From F23-B02 sp963613665 (lineage in GTDB: Bacteria > Bacillota > Clostridia > Oscillospirales > Oscillospiraceae): a stretch of 19,668 nt of DNA. Made by a program: the position numbers and the translations under genes. Position 1 is the first letter of the stretch. Each line of letters begins with the position of its first letter. Shown here piece after piece: positions 7,667 to 13,063 of the stretch. Under the pieces are notes generated by a model. That model searched no databases. It had not been told where the DNA came from and worked only from the letters and a program-made list of their open reading frames with translations. The DNA is taken from positions 1 to 19,668 of the forward strand of contig CAVEAL010000031.1 in NCBI GenBank assembly GCA_963613665.1, given 5' to 3'.

Positions 7667-7927
7667 ATGCAGATCAACCGGAAGGTACGCATTAAAAACA
7701 AAACATTCTGGCTTGCGCTCATCCCCGCGCTGCTGCTGGCGCAGGTGGTCGCGGCGGTGTTCGGCTATGAGCTGCACATTGACGCGCCCGGCGATAAGCT
7801 CACGGCGGTGGTCAACGCGCTGCTTGCGGTGTTGGCTATTTTAGGCGTAGTGACAGACCCCACTACAGCAGGCGTGAGCGACAGCAAGCAGGCGATGGAG
7901 TACGAGACACCGAAGGTGGACGAATAA
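7667..7927 (+). CDS. phiLC3-family phage holin, orphan
   Basis: This 86-residue protein matches the phiLC3 holin layout closely. It has a short basic N-terminus with the signature VRIKNKTFWLALIPALLL, a first membrane helix (about 15-33) and a short polar turn. A second helix follows (about 46-63, VVNALLAVLAILGVVTDPTT), then the GVSDSKQAMEYETPK tail. The DPTT-x-G-x-SDS segment is a family hallmark. AGGAG lies upstream. Holins permeabilise the membrane to release endolysin. Here no amidase, tail or other phage gene is adjacent, and the neighbours are a host-type membrane protein and tRNAs. It is thus either a prophage relic next to a tRNA pair or a domesticated holin used for export or lysis. 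Its own terminator follows. Confidence 0.88.
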   Translation: MQINRKVRIKNKTFWLALIPALLLAQVVAAVFGYELHIDAPGDKLTAVVNALLAVLAILGVVTDPTTAGVSDSKQAMEYETPKVDE

Positions 7928-8000
7928 CACAAGCGCGTCTTGACCTGGCGCCGAAAAAAGAAAGCTGTCAATGCGCCTGAAAATGCGTAAACAACGATCA

Positions 8001-8028
8001 AAGCCGGAGGCAAAACTCCGGCTTTTTT
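8001..8028 (+). terminator. Rho-independent terminator after the holin gene
   Basis: AAGCCGGAG (8001-8009) pairs perfectly with CTCCGGCTT (8016-8024) followed by T's. It lies about 75 bases after the holin stop. I see nothing else supportable between 8030 and 8164. Confidence 0.88.
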
Positions 8029-8164
8029 ACGCTCAAAATGAAAATGTAGTGAAATATATGCTGATTCATGCTAAAATATTCTTAAATATGTACATCGGGC
8101 ATGAAAAGCCATATAAGAAAAACAGGGCAGTTTAAGCCTGAAAAGTTATCAAAATGCTACAAAA

Positions 8165-8197
8165 AAATAAGAAAAACCACCGTTTTTACGGTGGTTT

Positions 8198-8198
<1 letters not shown>
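8165..8198 (-). terminator. Terminator of the tRNA-Asp/tRNA-Thr transcript
   Basis: On the minus strand AAAACCACCG pairs with CGGTGGTTTT over 10 bp with a short A-rich loop, then a T-rich tail follows (TTTTTCTTATTTTTTTG). It starts at the CCA end of tRNA-Thr. Confidence 0.85.
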
Positions 8199-8273
<75 letters not shown>

Positions 8274-8279
8274 AAAGCT

Positions 8280-8303
8280 GATGCCCCTTTTTCAAGGGGC
8301 ATC
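8280..8303 (-). other. Hairpin between the two tRNAs
   Basis: A perfect 10-bp stem (GATGCCCCTT with AAGGGGCATC) and 4-nt loop occupy almost the whole spacer between tRNA-Asp and tRNA-Thr. On the minus strand the loop is GAAA, a stable tetraloop. It lacks a T tract, so a processing or stability element fits better than termination. Confidence 0.7.
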
Positions 8304-8305
8304 TG

Positions 8306-8382
8306 TGGCGACCGAGAAGGGACTTGAACCCTCGACCTCCGGCGTGACAGGCCGGCGTTCTAACCGACTGAACCACTCGGCC
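8306..8382 (-). tRNA. tRNA-Asp (GTC anticodon)
   Basis: Minus-strand cloverleaf. The acceptor stem is GGCCGAG with CTCGGTC (one G-U). The anticodon stem CCGGC/GCCGG encloses loop CTGTCAC with anticodon GTC (Asp). The T arm holds GGTTCAAGTCC. Discriminator G is followed by an encoded CCA. It is first in the transcript. Confidence 0.96.
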
Positions 8383-8393
8383 ACGGCTCAGTT

Positions 8394-8422
8394 AATATAA
8401 CAGATTTTCGGCCTCTTGTCAA
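8394..8422 (-). promoter_or_regulatory. Strong promoter of the tRNA operon
   Basis: On the minus strand a perfect -35 TTGACA (8422-8417), a 17-base spacer and -10 TATATT (8399-8394) precede tRNA-Asp by about 12 bases, as expected for a stable-RNA promoter. Confidence 0.88.
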
Positions 8423-8458
8423 CAGGTTTTGCGAAAAATATTTAAAGTAATCCGATTT

Positions 8459-8635
8459 TTATCGTTTCGACTTGGATTTTTTCTTTGCCGACTTTGATTT
8501 TCTGGCTGCTTCCTTTGCGGCCTTACGGTCGGCGCTTTTCTTTTCCTTGAGCTTTTTCGTCGTTCTTATCTCGATTATCGCATAGCACGCGATAACGCCG
8601 AGCACAAGAAACGCCGCATATGTGTACCACGGCAT
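8459..8635 (-). CDS. 58-residue single-pass membrane protein with basic tail
   Basis: Minus-strand ATG at 8635 is preceded by GGAGGG at 7-base spacing. The protein opens MPWYTYAAFLVLGVIACYAIIEI, one membrane helix at about residues 3-22. The rest is extremely Lys/Ser/Ala-rich (KKLKEKKSADRKAAKEAARK, ending KKKSKSKR). I do not recognise a family. Many Clostridia encode such small basic membrane proteins. The tail could bind acidic phospholipid or nucleic acid, which is inference. An upstream in-frame alternative ATG at 8642 reads a different, shorter frame without a membrane segment and is less likely. It is divergent from the murT-like gene. Confidence 0.75.
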   Translation of the reverse strand: MPWYTYAAFLVLGVIACYAIIEIRTTKKLKEKKSADRKAAKEAARKSKSAKKKSKSKR

Positions 8636-8703
8636 ATTTCATCCCTCCTGTTACTTTACAATATACATTAAAACACAGCGCCGGTCAAGATGACAAAAAG
8701 CTG

Positions 8704-8733
8704 TGGACAAGCTTATGCAGACTGAGCTATAAT
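8704..8733 (+). promoter_or_regulatory. Promoter of the murT/gatD-like operon
   Basis: TGGACA (8704-8709) and TATAAT (8728-8733) are spaced by 18. A second overlapping TATAAT occurs at 8733-8738. The gene starts at 8767. Confidence 0.6.
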
Positions 8734-8766
8734 ATAATGATGTAATTTCCGAAAAGGACGGTAGAC

Positions 8767-10143
8767 ATGAAAAAGAACCTGAGATTTTTCCTTGCCCTGT
8801 GGCTCGGCAGACTCGCAATGTGGCTGCAAAAGCTTCTGGGCATGAATGCAAGCTACTTCCCCGGCAAGCTTGCGATAAAGCTCTGCCCCGATTTTCTCGG
8901 CAGGATAGACAAGCCGGGCACCATTATAAGCGTAACCGGAACAAACGGCAAAACGACCTGCTGCAACATGACGCTCGACGTCCTTGCCGACGCGGGCTTT
9001 AAGGTACTCGACAACCGCGCTGGCTCGAACACCGACGCGGGCATCGCAACGGCGCTCATTTCCGGCAGCACCCTCGGCGGAAAGAAGAAATTTGACTACG
9101 CCGTATTTGAGGTGGACGAGCGCTCCTCGCAGAGAATATACAAATACGTCCACCCCGACTACGCCGTGTGCACGAACCTCTTCCGCGACTCGATACAGCG
9201 CAACGCACACCCGGAGTTTATCTTCTCCTTCATAGACTCCGCGCTGCCGGACGATACGCACATGATCTTAAACGCCGATGACCCCATCAGCAGCCGGCTC
9301 AAGCCGGATAACAGGCGCAGCTATTTCTCGATAAGCCGCCTGCCTGGCGACAGGGACGACTGCATAAACATCATAAACGACATGCGCGCCTGCCCGTACT
9401 GCGGCGGCAGGCTCGAATACGAGTTCGTGCGCTATCACCACATCGGCAAAATGCGCTGCCCCGGCTGCGGCTTTGCCTCGCCCGAGCCCGACTATCTCGC
9501 CTCCCCCGACTACGAAAGGCGCTGCTTCACCGTGCACTCGGACAAAGGCGACGAGGAGTATCCGCTGATAAACGACAGCGTGTTCAACACCTACAATCAG
9601 GTGACGGTCGTCGCGCTTCTGCGTGAGCTCGGCCTATCGGCGGAGGAGATCGCAAAGAGCTTTTCGCACATGAGCATCGTCAGATCGCGCTACACGAGGA
9701 TCGAAAAGGGCGGCGTCGAGGTCATCACGAACATGACCAAGGGCCAGAACCCCGTCGCCTGCTCCATAGTTTTCGGCTATATAAAGGCAGAGCCCGGCTC
9801 CAAAGAGGTCGTCGTCATGCTCGATGATATGGGCTTCAGCAAAACGACCGAGATCGTCACATGGATCTACGACGCAGACTTTGAGTTCTTGAACGACCCG
9901 GACATCAGGCGCATAGTCGTCGGCGGTGCGAGGATGCACGACTATCACCTGCGTCTGCTGCTTGCGGGAGTTCCCGAGGAGAAGATACGCTGCGTCAGGA
10001 GCGAGCTCGACGCGCCCGCCGAGCTGGAGCTTACGGGCACGGACAAGGTTTTCATCCTGCACGATCTGACGACGCCGAAGCTCACGGAGCAGGTGCGCGA
10101 CGGCATTCTGGCGCGTCTTGAGGAAAAGGAGGCACAGGCATGA
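8767..10143 (+). CDS. murT: MurT-like Mur-ligase ATPase
   Basis: This 458-residue protein has the MurT domain order. An N-terminal hydrophobic patch (7-20) precedes a Mur central ATPase domain with P-loop GTNGKTT (58-64), FEVDE (114-118) and LNADDP (168-173). A four-Cys zinc ribbon sits inside the domain (Cys209, Cys212, Cys231, Cys234), and a C-terminal DUF1727-type domain ends with WIYDADFE (366-373). Canonical MurT works with GatD to amidate lipid II D-glutamate using glutamine-derived ammonia. Compared with my memory of S. aureus MurT, the NPAG region is changed, and the DGRD motif that supplies the catalytic Asp349 reads TTEI here, with Ile363 or Glu362 at that place. The D-R-F-GE motif is also changed (QRNAHPE). 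The ATPase therefore looks intact while the amidotransferase interface is altered. Stop and next start overlap by 4 bases (ATGA). Confidence 0.85.
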   Translation: MKKNLRFFLALWLGRLAMWLQKLLGMNASYFPGKLAIKLCPDFLGRIDKPGTIISVTGTNGKTTCCNMTLDVLADAGFKVLDNRAGSNTDAGIATALISGSTLGGKKKFDYAVFEVDERSSQRIYKYVHPDYAVCTNLFRDSIQRNAHPEFIFSFIDSALPDDTHMILNADDPISSRLKPDNRRSYFSISRLPGDRDDCINIINDMRACPYCGGRLEYEFVRYHHIGKMRCPGCGFASPEPDYLASPDYERRCFTVHSDKGDEEYPLINDSVFNTYNQVTVVALLRELGLSAEEIAKSFSHMSIVRSRYTRIEKGGVEVITNMTKGQNPVACSIVFGYIKAEPGSKEVVVMLDDMGFSKTTEIVTWIYDADFEFLNDPDIRRIVVGGARMHDYHLRLLLAGVPEEKIRCVRSELDAPAELELTGTDKVFILHDLTTPKLTEQVRDGILARLEEKEAQA

Positions 10144-10853
10144 AGATAGAAGTCCTGTTTCCCGAATTTGCAAACCTGTTCGGCGACTGCTGGAACTGGC
10201 GCTATCTTGCGCGCTGCCTGCCGGAGGCCGAGCTTATACAGACCGGCTACGGCGACGAGCCGCGCTTTGTCACCGAACGGGTCGATATGATAATAATGGG
10301 CGCAATGACCGAGCGCGGTCAGGAGCTTGCGATAAAAAAGCTCATGCCGCACCGCGACAGGCTGCGGCAGCTCATTGACTCCGGCGTTGTGTTTCTCATG
10401 ACGGCAAACGCGGGCGAGGTGTTCTGCGAGTACATCGAAAACGAGGACGGCAGCCGCATAACGGGGCTCGGCCTTGTCCCGCTGCACGCAAAGCGCGACA
10501 TGATGCACAGATTCAATTCCATCGAGCTGTGCACATTTGAGGACATGGAGCTGGTCGGCTTCAAGGCGGAGTTTTCGCAGCTGTACGGCGACAATTCTTC
10601 CATCAGCTTTGCCGAAGCCAAATACGGCATCGGCATAAACAAGAAGTCAAAGCTCGAGGGCGTGAGGATCAAAAACTACTTCTCGACCTCGCTGGTCGGC
10701 CCCTTTATCATGATGAATCCGCCCTTTGTGAAATACCTCATGCGGCTTTTGGGCGTGCAGGAGCCCGTGCTCCCCTTTGAGGAGACGAACATGGCCGCCT
10801 ACGAGTCCCGCCGCGCCGACATCACCAGGCTTCTTACGTCGTCGAATTTTTAG
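10140..10853 (+). CDS. gatD: GatD-like class I glutamine amidotransferase, catalytic residues missing
   Basis: This 237-residue protein aligns along its length with GatD (from memory of the S. aureus protein). IIMGAMTERGQELAIKKL matches the GGGSDREQ block, and DGSRITGLGL matches DGTELEGLGI. The nucleophile block ICGGYQFLG aligns without gaps to TANAGEVFC, putting Ala89 at the catalytic Cys94. The block YLHGPILPKN aligns to SLVGPFIMMN, putting Val186 at His189. Cys96 is near but seven residues off in register, outside a nucleophile elbow. It is translationally coupled to the MurT-like gene, so a complex is expected. It probably cannot hydrolyse glutamine; a scaffolding role or use of free ammonia are possibilities. 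Coding quality is good, so this is divergence and not decay. Confidence 0.83.
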   Translation: MKIEVLFPEFANLFGDCWNWRYLARCLPEAELIQTGYGDEPRFVTERVDMIIMGAMTERGQELAIKKLMPHRDRLRQLIDSGVVFLMTANAGEVFCEYIENEDGSRITGLGLVPLHAKRDMMHRFNSIELCTFEDMELVGFKAEFSQLYGDNSSISFAEAKYGIGINKKSKLEGVRIKNYFSTSLVGPFIMMNPPFVKYLMRLLGVQEPVLPFEETNMAAYESRRADITRLLTSSNF

Positions 10854-10864
10854 AGACGCATTTT

Positions 10865-10955
10865 CGGAGGCGCATTGACTCCCTGCCTATACGGATATTG
10901 CGTCAGCCCGGTATCGGGACAATGGAGAAAATAAAAACGTTTCGCGTAATGCAAG
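10865..10955 (+). repeat. Dispersed repeat module A, copy 3 (left arm of composite element 1)
   Basis: Forward copy beginning GGAGGCGCATTGA and continuing CCTATACGGATATTGCG, CCCGGTATCGGGACAATGGAG and ending near CGTTTCGCGTAATGC. It starts 12 bases after the gatD-like stop and pairs as an inverted copy with 11207-11287. Confidence 0.85.
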
Positions 10956-10977
10956 TGCGCAGCAACGCCTCCAAAAA

Positions 10978-11160
10978 GCCTTCCCCTTGAGGGGAAGCTG
11001 GGTTGCGCAAGCGAGCCGGATGAGGTGTTATCAAAATTCAATATCTAATGCGAAAAAGACAGTGCAGAGTAATATCTACACTGTCTTTTTTCATAGCTTC
11101 GGTTTTTTACACCTCTTCAGTCAGCCTTCGGCTGACAGCTTCCCCTCAAAGGAAAGCCGG
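10978..11160. repeat. Core of composite element 1: inverted module B copies around a hairpin
   Basis: Module B at 10978-11030 (CTTCCCCTTGAGGGGAAGCT ... GATGAGGTGT) and an opposite copy at 11108-11160 (ACACCTC ... AGCTTCCCCTCAAAGG) face each other. Their ends match, but their middles differ: one has a CGCTTGCGC-type middle, the other a GTCAGCC-TTC-GGCTGAC hairpin. Together with modules A outside and the 11053-11090 hairpin inside, this forms a nested palindromic element of about 430 bp. No transposase is present. Confidence 0.7.
11053..11091 (+). terminator. Bidirectional terminator-like hairpin inside composite element 1
   Basis: AAAAAGACAGTG (11053-11064) pairs perfectly with CACTGTCTTTTT (11079-11090), loop 14 nt, A tract on one side and T tract on the other. 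It can terminate the murT/gatD-like operon from the left and the minus-strand 11291-11608 gene from the right. Confidence 0.65.
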
Positions 11161-11206
11161 GGGCGCAGACAAAATTTTGCACTAAATCGGCACAATCTCA
11201 CGGGGT

Positions 11207-11287
11207 GCGAAACGCCGTAGTTTCCTCCAATGTTTCGATACCGGGCACCCGCAGTATGCGTATAAGTACAGCCTGAATGCGCCTCTA
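11207..11287 (-). repeat. Dispersed repeat module A, copy 4 (right arm of composite element 1)
   Basis: Reverse copy: GCGAAACGCCGTAGTTTCCT, TTTCGATACCGGGCACCCGC, GCGTATAAGTACAGCCTGAA, TGCGCCTC. It ends 4 bases before the stop of the minus-strand gene 11291-11608, so that gene's 3' flank is the repeat itself. Confidence 0.85.
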
Positions 11288-11290
11288 AAA

Positions 11291-11608
11291 TTACTTGATG
11301 GAGGCGCGGGCGTTATCGAGGGTAATGACGATGCCGTTTTTCTTTGCGACGTCGTTCACCTGAGAGACGAGCTTCTCGGCGTAGACATTCAGGAACTTGA
11401 CGGTGAGCGCCTCCTTCTGCTTGGGGCTCATAGCGGCGAGGATACCCTTGACGATCTTCTTGGAGAACTCGGGCGACGCGCCGACGCACTTGCGGATGAG
11501 GGGATTGACGCCTTCGCTCTCGGACAGGATCTTTATCAAATCGGGCAGGAAGGTATCAAGCGTTTCGGTATAGTCAAATTCGCTGACCTGCATTGTTAAT
11601 TCGATCAT
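11291..11608 (-). CDS. Hypothetical 105-residue soluble protein
   Basis: ATG 11608 has TAGGAGG at good spacing and a strong promoter 40 bases upstream. The protein is acidic to neutral and helical (MIELTMQVSEFDYTETLDTFLPDLIKIL ... NVYAEKLVSQVNDVAKKNGIVITLDNARASIK). It has no signal peptide, membrane helix or cysteine cluster; one Cys sits in LIRKCVGASPEF. I do not recognise a family. It stands alone, flanked by repeat elements on both sides. Its regular ribosome binding site and clean promoter argue that it is a real expressed gene. Confidence 0.8.
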   Translation of the reverse strand: MIELTMQVSEFDYTETLDTFLPDLIKILSESEGVNPLIRKCVGASPEFSKKIVKGILAAMSPKQKEALTVKFLNVYAEKLVSQVNDVAKKNGIVITLDNARASIK

Positions 11609-11646
11609 TGTAAACCTCCTATGGTGAACTTTTATATAACAGGAGC

Positions 11647-11675
11647 ATTATACAAAAAAGTCCCGGAAATAGCAA
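11647..11675 (-). promoter_or_regulatory. Promoter of the 105-residue protein gene
   Basis: On the minus strand TTGCTA (11675-11670), a 17-base spacer and a perfect TATAAT (11652-11647) precede the ATG at 11608 with its AGGAGG. Confidence 0.75.
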
Positions 11676-11729
11676 CAGTAAATAATTTTTTGACTTTTGA
11701 AAGCCGCATAGGCTCTCGGCAACAGTAAA

Positions 11730-11981
11730 AGCGGAGGCATTATGCCTCCGCTGAGACTGTCAAAAAACTATGCTGCTGCGTGAATATATCCGCGCAGCGG
11801 GGGAGTTTGAGGGGGCAAGGCCCGCCTCAAGTTGGATAAACCGCCGTCGAAATCCTTGAAATTTCAAGGATTTCGGTAATAGCATTTTGAACGTTTTCAA
11901 AATGCTCGGCGGAAAAGCGCAGTCAAAAAAGTCCCTCAAGGGACTTTTTTGACAAGCTGAGCGGAGGCATTATGCCTCCGC
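11730..11981. repeat. Structured element D: multi-hairpin block between two identical palindromes
   Basis: The block is bounded by two identical 23-nt palindromes (11730-11752 and 11959-11981; half-site AGCGGAGGCAT). Inside are a GCTGCG/CGCAGC hairpin (11775-11798) and CCGCCG (11841-11846) pairing CGGCGG (11907-11912). The latter encloses a perfect 28-nt palindrome (11848-11875) and an 11-bp hairpin with loop CGTT (11881-11906). A 15-bp hairpin follows at 11922-11953 (GTCAAAAAAGTCCCT). No open frame is credible. The first 50 bases (from 11755) recur at 19611. It may be a transcribed structured RNA, a MITE-like repeat, or both. Confidence 0.75.
11922..11953 (-). terminator. Strong hairpin, likely terminator for the 12009-12287 gene
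   Basis: GTCAAAAAAGTCCCT pairs perfectly with AGGGACTTTTTTGAC (15 bp around two bases). The A and T tracts lie inside the stem, so it can act on either strand; it lies 56 bases downstream of the minus-strand gene's stop. Confidence 0.6.
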
Positions 11982-12008
11982 TTTGCTTATCACTGTATAG
12001 ATTCGCCG

Positions 12009-12287
12009 TCAGGAAACGGCGCAGACGCCGCGGACCTCCATGGTGTCGGTATCGACGATGCAGCACAGCTTCATGCCGCAGGCGCAGTCGTAGCCGCCGG
12101 GGAGCATGACCTCGGCATAGCTGCCGGTGGGGTCGGTGAAGAGCTTTACGCTGACGCTGCCGGCGCCGTAGGCATAGCCGACCTCGGCCGCGGCCGCCTC
12201 TGCGGCGCTCCGGCGCAGAGTCTCCTCGCTGCGGTACAGGGCTCCGAGTATATTGGTGATCACATTTGTGCTGCTCATGATGTTTTT
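12009..12287 (-). CDS. Hypothetical 92-residue protein with a Cys cluster
   Basis: I chose the ATG at 12287 because AGGAGG lies 8 bases upstream. The longer in-frame start at 12365 has no ribosome binding site. The protein begins MKNIMSSTNVITNILGALYR, has an Ala/Glu-rich helix (RRSAAEAAAAEVGYAYGAG) and ends in a beta-rich part. That part carries four closely spaced cysteines, YDCACGMKLCC, plus a last one in GVCAVS. No signal peptide or membrane helix is visible. I do not recognise the family; the cysteines could bind metal. It is GC-rich like its neighbours, with a plausible promoter upstream and hairpins downstream. Confidence 0.7.
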   Translation of the reverse strand, partial: KNIMSSTNVITNILGALYRSEETLRRSAAEAAAAEVGYAYGAGSVSVKLFTDPTGSYAEVMLPGGYDCACGMKLCCIVDTDTMEVRGVCAVS

Positions 12288-12369
12288 CATTTCATTTACC
12301 TCCTGAAAATTCGTCCATTCTTCTTTGGTTATGCTTGCTTTCATCTTTCTGTTCTCAACTGTCATATTG

Positions 12370-12397
12370 ATTATGACTGTTAAAAAATAGATTACAA
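12370..12397 (-). promoter_or_regulatory. Candidate promoter of the 92-residue protein gene
   Basis: On the minus strand TTGTAA (12397-12392) and CATAAT (12375-12370) are spaced by 16, giving a leader of about 75 nt before ATG 12287. Consensus match is moderate. Confidence 0.4.
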
Positions 12398-12399
12398 TA

Positions 12400-12829
12400 G
12401 ATTTTTTGCATGATTAACGCGCTGCTAACACTAACATAAATTCTCTTTACGAAAAATTATTAAAGTTACTTAAACTGGCTGCAACTGTTCGACGTTTGCA
12501 CGCGGAATGCTTAAAAAATAACATTCTATACTGCAAACTGTTAAATTAATTGCCCGAATTTGCGTTAATTGCCTTAACGCATCGTCAAGCGCGTGACGCT
12601 TTTTTCTTATCGATTCTGCTCACGGCGGCATTAAAATCAAGCGCGCGCGGCAGGCGTCAGTCGCGGCGGCGGCTCGGCACATATCTGTCGTTGAAACTGT
12701 ATCATTTTATCGGCCTCCCGGAATGTTCGTCTGCGGACTTCTTTCCCGTCCACGGCTATAAGTCTACCCGACGGATTTTAAGCAGGTATAACGAAAAATG
12801 AAACAAAGCTTTAAAATTTTCCGATGCGT
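12400..12829. other. Gene-free region upstream of the two-component operon
   Basis: I find no supported gene. Visible structures are a perfect 7-5-7 inverted repeat GCGTTAA-TTGCC-TTAACGC (12562-12580) overlapping two direct copies of TTAATTGCC (12546-12554, 12565-12573), and a short AAGCG/CGCTT hairpin before a T tract (12587-12606). The inverted repeat could be an operator; the rest shows nothing clear. Confidence 0.4.
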
Positions 12830-12872
12830 TTTAAATTTTATTTAACTAAACGGCGAAAAGTGCTGATATAAT
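12830..12872 (+). promoter_or_regulatory. Response-regulator operator and extended -10 promoter of the two-component operon
   Basis: TTTA repeats at 12830 and 12841 are spaced 11 bases apart within TTTAANNTTNATTTA (12830-12844). An extended -10, TGATATAAT, ends at 12872, and the -10 hexamer starts at 12867. There is no good -35, as expected for an activated promoter. The same 15-base pattern lies at the same distance (37 bases) from the -10 of the promoter downstream of the regulator gene. Confidence 0.65.
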
Positions 12873-12887
12873 GAACACACTATTAAA

Positions 12888-13047
12888 GGCAGGCTGAGAC
12901 AGGAAAACATGCGCCCGAAACGGCACGGCAGGCACGAATGCCTGCGCTGCGGCGGCTTGGTATGCGCAAAGATTACCGAGATTTTTGTACCGGCCGGGCG
13001 GAAAAGAGCCGCTCAAAACCGTATGCTTTCCTGTCTCAACCGGCCTG
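12888..13047 (+). ncRNA. Candidate structured leader RNA of the two-component operon
   Basis: A long closing helix joins 12896-12906 (GAGACAGGAAA) to 13027-13037 perfectly. It extends inward by CATGCG with CGTATG after one mismatch, and outward by CAGGC with GCCTG across a small bulge. Inside are a 7-bp hairpin GCAGGCA-CGAA-TGCCTGC (12928-12945), a 7-bp hairpin CTTGGTA/TACCGAG (12956-12980) and a GCGGC/GCCGC pairing (12949-12953, 13008-13012). It begins about 10-15 bases after the predicted transcription start and ends 16 bases before the kinase ATG, next to a weak AAGG site. Translation or attenuation control is therefore plausible. I match it to no riboswitch class I know. Confidence 0.55.
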
Positions 13048-13063
13048 ACAAAGGCGTGATATT

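Noticed and set aside
10865..11287. Insertion sequence with its own transposase
   Set aside because: The unit is too short and has no coding frame with transposase motifs; it is non-autonomous at best.
11730..11981. CRISPR array, suggested by repeated palindromes
   Set aside because: Only two identical palindromic units, separated by more than 200 bases of structured sequence, with no regular spacers and no cas genes.
12288..12365. Upstream extension of the 92-residue gene to a start at 12365
   Set aside because: No ribosome binding site at 12365, and the predicted promoter -10 lies at 12370-12375. The internal ATG at 12287 has an ideal AGGAGG.
12550..12801. Open frame of 83 codons on the plus strand
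   Set aside because: No ribosome binding site, low-complexity Arg-rich middle, and no family resemblance. It lies in a gene-free stretch with inverted repeats.
12949..12985. Possible c-di-GMP-I riboswitch, because of a GCGCAAAG loop
   Set aside because: The required receptor hairpin and joining sequences are missing; only a short string matches.
12891..13047. Possible TPP riboswitch, because of CTGAGA in the leader RNA
   Set aside because: The rest of the TPP core (ACC...GAACCTGATC) is absent, and the CTGAGA is part of a long perfect helix.
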